In this document: positions 51,692 through 60,136 of the stretch, piece by piece
Position numbering within the stretch: the stretch's first letter is position 1
How the letters are laid out: the number at the start of each line of letters is the position of its first letter
DNA from: Catenovulum sp052056295
GTDB taxonomy: Bacteria > Pseudomonadota > Gammaproteobacteria > Enterobacterales > Alteromonadaceae
Assembly: GCF_052056295.1 (NCBI RefSeq)
Contig: NZ_CP182494.1
Span: 310,001 to 374,000 of the forward strand
Direction of reading: 5' to 3'
Length of the DNA stretch: 64,000 nucleotides
Notes under the pieces: model-generated
Seen by the model: only the letters and a program-made list of their open reading frames with translations
Databases searched by the model: none
Told to the model about the DNA's origin: nothing
Program-made: the position numbers and the translations under genes

Positions 51692-52747
51692 TTGGGTTAT
51701 GCCCAATATATACAATACCTAGTCCCCTGCCTGATAGTTTTTACGCTTGTCAGCAGCCTAGCGCTTGCTCGTGATTTATTTTTGCCACTGGTGTTGGCTA
51801 GTTTGCTGGCGCTATTGTTATCGCCATCCGTCAAATTCTTGCACAATATCGGTTTGCCGAAATTTTTAAGCAGTTTGATCATGACTCTTTTTTCAGCACT
51901 TGCGATGTTTTCAAGTGTTTGGGTGGCCGTACCGGCAATGGCTAAATGGATGCAAACCGCCCCTGAAAAAATAAAAGCAGCGATAGAAGCAGACAAACAA
52001 ATTCAGTCAACTATAGATAAACTGCAAGAAACCTCTGAAAAAGTAGACGAAATGGTGGCTGATTTAGTCGAAAACTCAGCCGAAACCAGCATAGTGATAG
52101 ATAATCAAGCTGGCTGGGTAGACCAAATATTTACTGGGTTACAAACAAGTTTTGGTGTACTCATTATTGTGTTAACACTCACCTTATTTATGCTCAATAA
52201 CGGTGGTGAATTACTGCACAACTTAACCAAACTGTCGAACAACCGGCAAACTCGCCGCCGTGCAATCAAATTATTTAGAAGGTTACGCACAGAAGTTGGC
52301 CGCTATCTCGCTACGGTTTTAATAATCAATTTAATCTGTGGTTTGTTAACTAGTTTAATTGTGTGGTATTTCGATTTACCCATGCCTTGGGTTTGGCTAG
52401 TACTGGTTACTTTATTGCGTTTTATTCCCTACATAGGTGTCGCTGTAATTTGTGCGCTTATGTTTGCAATTAGTGTCAGCCAAATGCAGGCCGTGTTGCC
52501 TGCGCTCATGCCGGTTGGGGCATTTTTGTTATTAACCAATATTACTGGCATGTTAATCGACCCATATGTTCATGGTATTCGCTTGCGTATAAACCCAATT
52601 ATTGTATTTGCAGCAGTTTTGTTTTGGGCTTGGTTATGGGGCATTGCTGGCGCGATTGTGGCAGTACCCATGTTAACCATATTGTCGGTAACCGCGAGAA
52701 CACTTGAATGGCAATCAGTTAATCAAATTATGGAGGGACGTAAATAA
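51692..52747 (+). CDS. AI-2E family transporter (permease-like)
   Basis: The protein (351 residues from TTG 51692) has eight or so membrane segments, with the conserved RTEVGRYLATVLIINLICGLLTSLIVWYFDLP, FIPYIGVAV and DPYVHGIRLRINPIIVF blocks of the AI-2E/UPF0118 family. Members include autoinducer and ion exporters; the substrate here is unknown. The start is unclear: a strong GGAAGGAG (51651-51658) points to an ATT at 51665, in frame, nine codons earlier. The stop overlaps the amidoligase ATG by one base (TAATG), so they are translationally coupled. Confidence 0.85.
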   Translation: MGYAQYIQYLVPCLIVFTLVSSLALARDLFLPLVLASLLALLLSPSVKFLHNIGLPKFLSSLIMTLFSALAMFSSVWVAVPAMAKWMQTAPEKIKAAIEADKQIQSTIDKLQETSEKVDEMVADLVENSAETSIVIDNQAGWVDQIFTGLQTSFGVLIIVLTLTLFMLNNGGELLHNLTKLSNNRQTRRRAIKLFRRLRTEVGRYLATVLIINLICGLLTSLIVWYFDLPMPWVWLVLVTLLRFIPYIGVAVICALMFAISVSQMQAVLPALMPVGAFLLLTNITGMLIDPYVHGIRLRINPIIVFAAVLFWAWLWGIAGAIVAVPMLTILSVTARTLEWQSVNQIMEGRK

Positions 52748-53754
52748 TGAATAACTCATATATTCAACCAGACAGATTAACCACGGAGCAACACGAGCGC
52801 CGAGTTGGTTTTGAACTTGAGTTTGCCAGTGTCACTATAGCTGAAGTCGCCAGTGCTATTGCCAATGTATTTCACAGCAAAACAGAATATGTAACGGATA
52901 CTGATTACAAAATTAATGTTGAACAGCTTGGTAAATTCACCGTTGAACTCGACTGGCAATATGCACAAATTAAGGCGCAACAACGCGCATCTAACACCAA
53001 TCACAACAAATCTGAATTAGATGTGGCGGGCGAAAAAATTCAACAATGGATCACAGAATTATCGACCAGTGTTGTTCCAACAGAAGTTGTTTGCCCACCT
53101 ATACAGATTAGCCAATTACATCAGTTAAACAAAATGGTCAATGTACTACGCAAACTAGGCGCAAGTGGTACCAATGAATCGGCCATTTATGCGTTTGGCG
53201 TACATATCAACCCTGAGCTGCCAGACCTTTCAGCAAAAACAATTATTGCTTATCTGCAAGCTTTTTGTATTGCGCAAGATTGGTTAATTAAACAACATCA
53301 GGTGGACTTAAGCCGCAGGGTCATGCCGTATATTGAAAAATACAGCAAAAGTTATATCGACACAGTATTGCGATACAGCAGCGAAACGCCGTATCAAACA
53401 CTTGTAGAGGATTATTTAACCTTTAATCCTAGCCGCAATAGAGCACTCGACTTACTGCCGCTATTTAAGCACATTGATGCGCAGCCTATTGATGCGAAAT
53501 TACCACACGAAAAAATTAATACGCGGCCAACCTTTCATTATCGTTTGCCGAATTGCCAAATAAATGAAACTGATTGGCAACTATCTCGTTGCTGGAATAT
53601 TTGGTGTGTTGTCGAGAAAATTGCTTCCACACCCGAGCTGTTACAGAGTTTAATCAACGAATATCAACAACAATCTGTCATTGATAAAGCAATAGGAAAT
53701 AATCCATGTTTTGCACAGCTAAATCAAATTTATCAAGACCTGTTATCGGCGTAA
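52747..53754 (+). CDS. Amidoligase-family enzyme (glutamine synthetase-like fold)
   Basis: The 335-residue product has RRVGFELEFASV at 19-30 with the first acidic metal-binding strand, then VELDWQ near 61, a GVHINPEL segment near 153 and a late RPTFHYRLPNC. This is the pattern of the amidoligase superfamily defined by comparative genomics, predicted to form amide bonds with ATP. Neither acid nor amine substrate is known. It overlaps the preceding permease gene by one base and the following glutamine-amidotransferase-like gene by 49 bases, so the three proteins probably work together. Confidence 0.82.
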   Translation: MNNSYIQPDRLTTEQHERRVGFELEFASVTIAEVASAIANVFHSKTEYVTDTDYKINVEQLGKFTVELDWQYAQIKAQQRASNTNHNKSELDVAGEKIQQWITELSTSVVPTEVVCPPIQISQLHQLNKMVNVLRKLGASGTNESAIYAFGVHINPELPDLSAKTIIAYLQAFCIAQDWLIKQHQVDLSRRVMPYIEKYSKSYIDTVLRYSSETPYQTLVEDYLTFNPSRNRALDLLPLFKHIDAQPIDAKLPHEKINTRPTFHYRLPNCQINETDWQLSRCWNIWCVVEKIASTPELLQSLINEYQQQSVIDKAIGNNPCFAQLNQIYQDLLSA

Positions 53755-54392
53755 CAGGCAATGCCAAGCGTATTTCGCCATCGTGGCAGTGTATTCGCTT
53801 GTCGATATTTTTGGCTGGCGGCCGCGCGAAACGTATCAGCATTAAAACACCGCAAAAGCAGCGCAATTTTGCCGCTTTGGTGATCAGTGGCGGGGATGAT
53901 ATTCACCCCTCTTTATACGGCGGCGAAGTGATGGAAAAAGCCAGCTATGATCGCAAACGCGATGCGCTCGAAATGCATTACATTGAGTATGCTTTAAAAA
54001 ACAATAAGCCTCTACTGGGTATTTGCCGCGGGTATCAACTTATAAATGTTGTTTGTGGTGGCAGCTTATATCCTGATATTAGGCCTATGCGTAGAAAAAC
54101 GTCCAATAAAAGTATGTTATTAGCACGCAAACCGGTCAGACTTAAAGCGGATTCTAAACTGGCAAAAATTGTTGGTAAAACCCATCTAAAAGTAAATAGT
54201 TTGCATCATCAAGCAATTAATAACCTAGGTAACAATTTGGTCGCAACTGCTTTTGATGCGGATAACTTTATTCAAGCAATTGAAGCAGCCAACAATCAAG
54301 CTATATTGGGTGTACAATGGCATCCTGAATATTTGCTCTACAAAAAAAGCCAGCGCAGACTATTTCGTTGGTTGGTTAACACATCCAAATAA
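53706..54392 (+). CDS. Class I glutamine amidotransferase-like hydrolase (PuuD-like)
   Basis: This 228-residue protein has the nucleophile elbow LGICRGYQLINV (Cys near 101), ISGGDDIHPSLYGG and the His-Glu pair in GVQWHPEYL, the triad of gamma-glutamyl-GABA hydrolase-type enzymes. TAGGAAA precedes the ATG, which lies 49 bases inside the amidoligase gene. Partnered with an amidoligase it could hydrolyse the same amide bond or supply ammonia from glutamine. It is shorter at the N terminus than PuuD. Confidence 0.85.
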   Translation: MFCTAKSNLSRPVIGVTGNAKRISPSWQCIRLSIFLAGGRAKRISIKTPQKQRNFAALVISGGDDIHPSLYGGEVMEKASYDRKRDALEMHYIEYALKNNKPLLGICRGYQLINVVCGGSLYPDIRPMRRKTSNKSMLLARKPVRLKADSKLAKIVGKTHLKVNSLHHQAINNLGNNLVATAFDADNFIQAIEAANNQAILGVQWHPEYLLYKKSQRRLFRWLVNTSK

Positions 54393-54401
54393 ACTTAATT
54401 T

Positions 54402-54839
54402 ATGCTTAGTTACCTCACTCTATTTTTTAGCTCATTTTTAGCCGCCACTATTTTGCCTTTCTATTCGGAAGTGTTTTTGTTTGCCATGGTGCAACAGGGG
54501 CTGCCAGGTTGGAGTTTAGTTGCCACTGCGTCTATAGGAAATACCTTAGGCTCAGTCGTTAACTGGTATTTAGGCCGCTATCTACTTAAATATCAGCATA
54601 AAAAGTGGTTTTATTTTAAGCAGTCTCAAATAGAAAAATCACAAAAGTGGTTTGAGCGTTATGGAAAATGGAGCTTATTATTCGCTTGGCTACCAGTCGG
54701 TGGAGACGTGTTAACTTTAATTGCCGGTATGCTTAGAATTCGCTTAAGCACTTTTATTATATTGGTTGGAATTGGCAAAACTTTGCGTTACATCAGCGTG
54801 CTGTATTTTGCGCAACTAGCACAATACATATTGAATTAA
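54402..54839 (+). CDS. YqaA-family (DedA-like) membrane protein
   Basis: The 145-residue product begins LTLFFSSFLAATILPFYSEVFLFAMV, with GNTLGSVVNWYLGRYL and WLPVGGDVLTLIAGMLRI following. This matches the YqaA branch of the DedA/VTT superfamily, whose members move lipids or affect envelope homeostasis. It starts 9 bases after the hydrolase gene and ends the four-gene set. Its link to the amidoligase may be functional or simply positional. Confidence 0.82.
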   Translation: MLSYLTLFFSSFLAATILPFYSEVFLFAMVQQGLPGWSLVATASIGNTLGSVVNWYLGRYLLKYQHKKWFYFKQSQIEKSQKWFERYGKWSLLFAWLPVGGDVLTLIAGMLRIRLSTFIILVGIGKTLRYISVLYFAQLAQYILN

Positions 54840-55007
54840 CTTTCCCTAATTAAAAAAATGAAATCCCTTTCCAAATACATACAAACGAACTTAAACAAAC
54901 AATAGATAATTTAGCTTGGTAGGCTTAAGTTATCTAAAGTTACCTGTCACAAGGCAGAAACAATATAACAACATTTAAATAGTAATACAATACCACTTTA
55001 GTGTTTT

Positions 55008-56969
55008 TTAAGCGCCTTCTAACAAAAACCTTTCTGCCCGTTCAACTCTGCGTGGTACACCCAATACAATCAACACATCTTGTGGTATTAATTCCATATC
55101 TGGCTCTGGGTTGTAATACTCTTTACCGTCGCGTCTAAGCGCTGTAACTTCAACACCTCTGAGTGGTAAATCCAATTCATTTAAATGTAAACCAACGGCA
55201 AAAGCATTATCAGTTAAGGTTACCGCATGTAAGTACTCAACTTCTCTTTCGTCCTGCTTGTACGAATCACCGCGGTAGAAACCATGTAAACCATTGTAGT
55301 GATTTTTGCGCTCGCGTCTTACCCGGCCAAATATGCGTTTAACAGGTACACCCGAATGAAGCATGACATGCGAAACTAGCATGAGGCTTCCTTCTAAAGT
55401 TTCGGGAATAACTTCGTCGGCTCCCGCTTCGATTAATGCTTCCAAATTATCGTCGTTACCGGTCCGAACCAGTATTTTTGCGTTCTCCGCGTATTTTTTG
55501 ATTAAATCAATAACAGCTAAAGATTTATGTAAATCATCAAATGCAATGATGACTAATTTAGCTTTGTTGATACCGACTGCTTTGAGTACTTCGGTTTTAC
55601 GCGCATCGCCAAAATGTACTGGCTCATAGGCGGCTTTAGCTTCATGCACACGTGTTGGATCTACATCTAACGCGACATATGGGATAGATTCTAACTTTAG
55701 AAAGCGGCTAACAATTTGCCCTACTCGACCAAAACCACAAATGATCACATGGTCATTTAGCTCTTCTTGTTGTGATTCAGTTGCGTCTTGTTCTTCCTCT
55801 TGGGTCTGTTTTGCTAAAAATTGCGCAAAACGAGACGAGTGATTTATTAAATAAGGGGTTATTCCCATGCTGATAACACCAACACCCACCAACATAGATG
55901 CAAGATGTTTACTTATTAAACCTTGATCAAGCGCAAGTGCGGCAATAACAAAACCAAACTCGCCCATCTGGCATAACATAATGCCACTTGCCCAAGCATC
56001 GGCTTTAGTCTGTTTAAACAAACGCGCTATCACTTGAATAATTAAAACTTTAATTGCCAAAACAATTGCGACAAACAGCAATAACCAATGGAGCGATTCA
56101 GCCAGAATAAATATGTCGAGCTGCATGCCAACACTGATAAAAAACAAACCCATTAATATATCGCGAAAGGGCCGTATATCTGCTTCTAATTGATGTTTAT
56201 ATTGGCTTTCACCTAACATCATGCCAGCTAAAAATGCGCCCAATGCCATGGATAAACCAAATAAATGCGTGATAGCGCCCGTAAGCAAAGCGACCAAAAT
56301 GGTGGTCAAAACAAATAATTCGTCCGAACGTGCTTGGGCGATTTCATTAAATAAACGCGGTAACAACCATTTACCAACCGATATCAACAATACAAACACC
56401 AGCGCGCCGTTTAGTAACGCCATTAGCAGGCTTGAAGCCAAATCGGCCTGACTCGCCCCTGCAATTATTGGAATAACAATTAACATCGGCACTACAGCAA
56501 GGTCTTGAAATAACAAAATAGATACGGCTAATTGCCCACGTTTATTTTGTAACTTGCCGTTTTCAGTCAACTGTTTAATCACGATTGCGGTTGAAGATAA
56601 AGCCAAAGCACATGCGACTACTAAAGCAGACTGCCAGTTATAACCACTGACTAAACAAACAATTAAAATGATCAGCAGGGTCGCGACAACTTGGACTAAA
56701 CCAACGCCAAATACCAACTGGCGCATGGCAATCAGTCGAGGGAAAGAAAATTCTAAGCCCAACGAGAACAGTAAAAAGACAATTCCAAGTTCACCAACAA
56801 AGGCAATTTCTTTGGTTTCGGATAAAAAATTGAATAATGAGGGGCCAACTAAGATGCCTGCGACCAGATATGCCAGTATTGGCGCTAGCTTTAGCCGACG
56901 AAAAATCGCCACCAAGCTCACGGAAATGGCTAGTAATAATAAAATTTCTGAAAAAAGCGTCAATTCCAT
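55008..56969 (-). CDS. Kef-type K+/H+ antiporter (CPA2) with RCK domains
   Basis: The 653-residue protein has about 12 membrane segments with CPA2 motifs (LFQDLAVVPMLIV, LGAFLAGMMLGES, RDILMGLFFISVGMQLD). An RCK/TrkA-N domain with HVIICGFGRVGQIVSRFLK follows near 408, and a TrkA-C domain lies at the end (GVEVTALRRDGKEYYNPEPDMEL). It would exchange K+ for protons under nucleotide control. It resembles KefB/KefC and YbaL; I cannot tell which. No glutathione-regulating partner gene (kefF/kefG) is adjacent. The 168-base gap before it holds only a weak TAGATAA/TTATCTA hairpin. Confidence 0.88.
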   Translation of the reverse strand: MELTLFSEILLLLAISVSLVAIFRRLKLAPILAYLVAGILVGPSLFNFLSETKEIAFVGELGIVFLLFSLGLEFSFPRLIAMRQLVFGVGLVQVVATLLIILIVCLVSGYNWQSALVVACALALSSTAIVIKQLTENGKLQNKRGQLAVSILLFQDLAVVPMLIVIPIIAGASQADLASSLLMALLNGALVFVLLISVGKWLLPRLFNEIAQARSDELFVLTTILVALLTGAITHLFGLSMALGAFLAGMMLGESQYKHQLEADIRPFRDILMGLFFISVGMQLDIFILAESLHWLLLFVAIVLAIKVLIIQVIARLFKQTKADAWASGIMLCQMGEFGFVIAALALDQGLISKHLASMLVGVGVISMGITPYLINHSSRFAQFLAKQTQEEEQDATESQQEELNDHVIICGFGRVGQIVSRFLKLESIPYVALDVDPTRVHEAKAAYEPVHFGDARKTEVLKAVGINKAKLVIIAFDDLHKSLAVIDLIKKYAENAKILVRTGNDDNLEALIEAGADEVIPETLEGSLMLVSHVMLHSGVPVKRIFGRVRRERKNHYNGLHGFYRGDSYKQDEREVEYLHAVTLTDNAFAVGLHLNELDLPLRGVEVTALRRDGKEYYNPEPDMELIPQDVLIVLGVPRRVERAERFLLEGA

Positions 56970-57235
56970 CGTATGGTTATAATTCTATTAAGGAAAACTA
57001 AGACTATGTATTAATAATAGGTGAACATTTTAGCTCTGCCGAAAATTTATAAAAAAATAACCAACTGCAAAGGAATTAAGACGTGGTCAATTTATTGACC
57101 TCTAAGTTTATCTCTTGTTAAGAAACGTCAAAAAAGCAAACCAATACCATTAACCTTATGACTTTATTAGTTATTTTAAAGTTGGCATTAAATTGGCTTT
57201 AACTCATCTATCAATAGCCAAAACAGAGGTGTAAG

Positions 57236-58135
57236 GTGGATATATTACAAAGTTACCTGTCATCTGACCAAAACACATTAAATCCCTTGCCAAGCCAGTT
57301 CTTAGCGCAAGACCAGCAATCCGACTTTTCATCGTTTGCTAGTTTGACTGAGCGCTTGCACTCTTCGCTAGATTTACAACGAATTGTGCAAATTTTTGCC
57401 GATGAAGTGGCAAAATACGTGCAAATTAGCGGCATTAGAATTCAAACCGAAGCGACAAGTGTGCAAACTGAACGATTTGTTGAAGGGATTTACGAACATA
57501 TTACGGAACTACATATAAATCAAAAGTCAGTGGCTATTTTGACTTATGCTTCATATCGTGAATTTGAAAACCAAGATCTAAGGTTGTTACAAAGTCTGCA
57601 AAACAAATTAACTATGCCGGTTTACAACGGTCTGCAGTATTTTTTGTTGCAACAACAAACGGTTAAAGATCACCTAACTCAGTTGGGTAATAGAGCCGGT
57701 TTTGATGAACAGTTTGAAATGGCGATTGCGCGCACACAAAGAGATGAACAACCTTTAACTTTATTGGTTATTGACTTAGACAACTTTAAGCGTGCAAACG
57801 ACACTTATGGCCATGAAATGGGTGATGAAGTATTAAAAACCTTTGCAAAAATATTACGCCGCTGTATTCGTCGCAGTGATTTAGCCTTTCGGTTTGGCGG
57901 AGACGAGTTTGCGATATTGCTCAATAATGCTGAAGAAGACATCGCAATGCGTGTTGCTTCGCGAATTCAATCTTTGGTTACACAGTCAGCAATTATGCAT
58001 CAGTGCCAAGTTTCTAGCTCGATTGGCTGCGCGGCTTGGGAATATAGCGAAACGAGCAAACAATTGTTTAGACGTGCTGACAGCGCACTTTATCACGCAA
58101 AAGACTGTGGCAAAAATCAGTTAAAATGTGCTTAA
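57236..58135 (+). CDS. Diguanylate cyclase with GAF-like sensor
   Basis: The 299-residue product (GTG start behind AGAGGTGTAAG) has a GAF-like region (about 40-140) and a GGDEF domain with the active site RFGGDEF near 217-223. An inhibitory-site RRSD lies just before it. It should make cyclic di-GMP from two GTP in the cytoplasm and be subject to product inhibition. There is no membrane segment. It is monocistronic by spacing. Confidence 0.92.
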   Translation: MDILQSYLSSDQNTLNPLPSQFLAQDQQSDFSSFASLTERLHSSLDLQRIVQIFADEVAKYVQISGIRIQTEATSVQTERFVEGIYEHITELHINQKSVAILTYASYREFENQDLRLLQSLQNKLTMPVYNGLQYFLLQQQTVKDHLTQLGNRAGFDEQFEMAIARTQRDEQPLTLLVIDLDNFKRANDTYGHEMGDEVLKTFAKILRRCIRRSDLAFRFGGDEFAILLNNAEEDIAMRVASRIQSLVTQSAIMHQCQVSSSIGCAAWEYSETSKQLFRRADSALYHAKDCGKNQLKCA

Positions 58136-58194
58136 TAAAGTGAAAGTAACTTGCTAGAATCCGAGCTTTGTTAAGCTCGGTTAACCTACTAAAG

Positions 58195-58527
58195 ATGTCT
58201 AAAATTGAACAGGCTATTCAAGCCGCTCTCGAAATAATCTGCCAACTTCACAATGAAGAAAAAACAGTCAGCGTTGCTGCTGTACGTAATCGCGCTTTGT
58301 TACCTCTTCCATTACCTGCTATTACTAAAGCTGTTTCAGCTTTTAAAGAAAACCCAGAAACTTATTTAAAAGCTTGGCAACAGAACAACTCTCAAGCAAT
58401 TGCAGTGGAAGAGCCTGAAGCAGAACAAACAAGCGAACTTACCATGGAGCAAAGAGTTGTCCAACTAGAGCGACAAGTCGAACAACTCCAGCAAGCATTA
58501 GACAAGCTGGTTAATAAAGTCGGTTAA
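58195..58527 (+). CDS. Small helical protein with N-terminal KfrA-like segment
   Basis: From the ATG at 58195 this is 110 residues. The first 65 (KIEQAIQAALEIICQLHNEEKTVSVAAVRNRALLPLPLPAITKAVSAF) look like a small helix-turn-helix of the KfrA N-terminal type. After an acidic linker, residues 85-107 form a coiled coil rich in Gln and Leu. I do not know its function; DNA or protein binding is a guess. Its end overlaps syd on the other strand by 30 bases. Confidence 0.65.
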   Translation: MSKIEQAIQAALEIICQLHNEEKTVSVAAVRNRALLPLPLPAITKAVSAFKENPETYLKAWQQNNSQAIAVEEPEAEQTSELTMEQRVVQLERQVEQLQQALDKLVNKVG

Positions 58528-59019
58528 GTTATCTGCGAGTTGGCGTTTAGGCTCCTTGCCAACCATTTCTAACATAACTGCCCCACTCGCATTATCTAAT
58601 GAAATAATATATTGGTCATCATCGGTTGCAGCGATAAAAACGGTTGGCGCTTGTTTTAGCTTTTTTTTCATCAAGAGGTGGCCAATGATATTCTCTTGCA
58701 AAATGGTGAAATCTTCATCGTTCCACGCTTGAATTAAACTCAAGTTATTACCATCAAACTCAGCTTCCAAGGTGGGTGCATAAAAACTACAATAAAACGC
58801 TATGATATCAGGATGTAATTCAAGCTCTAACGCATTATTGATATTTGATAAATCGGACGAGCCGTCACGTTGTACTGCATGCCAACTACAATTTTGTTGT
58901 TTGTCGTCAACTTCATCGATACACGGGCTTAACCAATTGTCATAATATTCTATCCAAGTTTGCGCTTGTTGCTTTTTATAAAAAAAATTAGTGAGTGCGT
59001 CGTGAATCAAGGTCGACAT
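58498..59019 (-). CDS. syd: SecY-interacting protein Syd
   Basis: The 173-residue protein aligns by eye with E. coli Syd: a central HPDIIAFYCSFYAPTLEAEFDGNNLSLIQAWNDEDFTILQENIIGHLLMKKKLKQAPTVFIA and the closing LADNLTDFINQL. Syd binds SecY at the inner membrane and checks SecY complex integrity. The gene is divergent from queF, its usual neighbour in gammaproteobacteria, with a 50-base gap. Confidence 0.9.
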   Translation of the reverse strand: MSTLIHDALTNFFYKKQQAQTWIEYYDNWLSPCIDEVDDKQQNCSWHAVQRDGSSDLSNINNALELELHPDIIAFYCSFYAPTLEAEFDGNNLSLIQAWNDEDFTILQENIIGHLLMKKKLKQAPTVFIAATDDDQYIISLDNASGAVMLEMVGKEPKRQLADNLTDFINQLV

Positions 59020-59069
59020 AAGGTACAATAAAGCCTATTAAAGTTAAGTTAAGACAGTTATTAGGCCTT

Positions 59070-59918
59070 ATGTCACAACAGAACACAAGTATTTTACCCG
59101 AGCTCAAACTTGGCAAATCGACAGAGTACGTAGACCAGTACGACGCTAAACAATTACAAGCTGTACCACGCAAACTAATGCGGGACTCTTTGCCAAATAA
59201 AAACCAAGCGTTTTTGGGGGTGGATATTTGGACAGGGTACGAAATTTCTTGGTTGTTACCGTCTGGCAAGCCGGTTGTGTATATAGGAGAGTTTGTATTT
59301 AGTGCTAACTCAACAAACTTGGTTGAATCTAAGTCGTTTAAACTTTATTTAAATAGCTTTAACCAAAGTAAATTTGATTCGGTCGAGCAAGTAACAGCTT
59401 TGATGCAACAAGATTTATCTGCATGCAGCGGTGCAGCAGTTGAAGTCACACTTTATCCATTAGGCCAGTTTGCCAAACGCCGTGTTACCTATTTATCTGG
59501 TAATTGTATCGACGAGATTGACCTAGAGGTTAATTGTTATAATTACAATCCAGATGTATTAAAGTTGGATAGTAATAACAATGAATTGGTAGAAGAAACT
59601 TTGGTTTCACATCTGCTTAAATCTAACTGTTTAGTTACCGGCCAACCCGATTGGGCAAGTATAGAAATTTGTTACCAAGGCCAAGCTTTTGACAAAGCTT
59701 CTGTGTTGCAATATTTAATTGGTTTTAGAAATCACAACGAATTTCACGAACATTGTGTCGAAAGAATTTTTCGTGACTTAGAAAGCAAACTCAAACCGCA
59801 AAAACTCAGTGTTTATGCAAGGTATACTCGCAGAGGTGGCTTAGATATCAATCCATTACGTGTTTCACATATGAGTTTGTTGAAAGATAAAACTGCGCAT
59901 AGATTGGTTCGTCAATAA
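59070..59918 (+). CDS. queF: NADPH-dependent 7-cyano-7-deazaguanine reductase
   Basis: The 282-residue protein is a bimodular (E. coli type) QueF. It has the QueF motif VESKSFKLYLNSFNQ near 88-102, the nucleophilic Cys region LKSNCLVTGQPDW near 190 and the tail YTRRGGLDINPLR. It reduces preQ0 to preQ1 for queuosine in tRNA. No preQ1 riboswitch-like fold was seen in the short gap to syd. Confidence 0.95.
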   Translation: MSQQNTSILPELKLGKSTEYVDQYDAKQLQAVPRKLMRDSLPNKNQAFLGVDIWTGYEISWLLPSGKPVVYIGEFVFSANSTNLVESKSFKLYLNSFNQSKFDSVEQVTALMQQDLSACSGAAVEVTLYPLGQFAKRRVTYLSGNCIDEIDLEVNCYNYNPDVLKLDSNNNELVEETLVSHLLKSNCLVTGQPDWASIEICYQGQAFDKASVLQYLIGFRNHNEFHEHCVERIFRDLESKLKPQKLSVYARYTRRGGLDINPLRVSHMSLLKDKTAHRLVRQ

Positions 59919-60136
59919 AAAATGTTTCATTTTTGCCAACAAATTCCTGTGATCGGACTAGGCGAATCCCTTGGTTTATGGTTAAATCACAAAGTTTTGT
60001 GCGCCCTGTCTAAAAATTTTAACCTTGATGTTCGAGATTTTCAGCTACAATCAGGTAACGGATGAAACACTGGTCTTAACCAGAAGTTATGAAGTTGGTG
60101 TTGTAGCGGCCAAATAATTGACCGGGATTTAATTGA

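Noticed and set aside
59922..60065. 47-codon frame starting 3 bases after queF
   Set aside because: There is no ribosome site before the ATG, and the product resembles nothing I know; it could be a small gene, but the support is too thin.
60066..60136. Possible cyclic di-GMP riboswitch before the diguanylate cyclase gene
   Set aside because: Neither the GEMM-I nor GEMM-II conserved core is visible in this leader.
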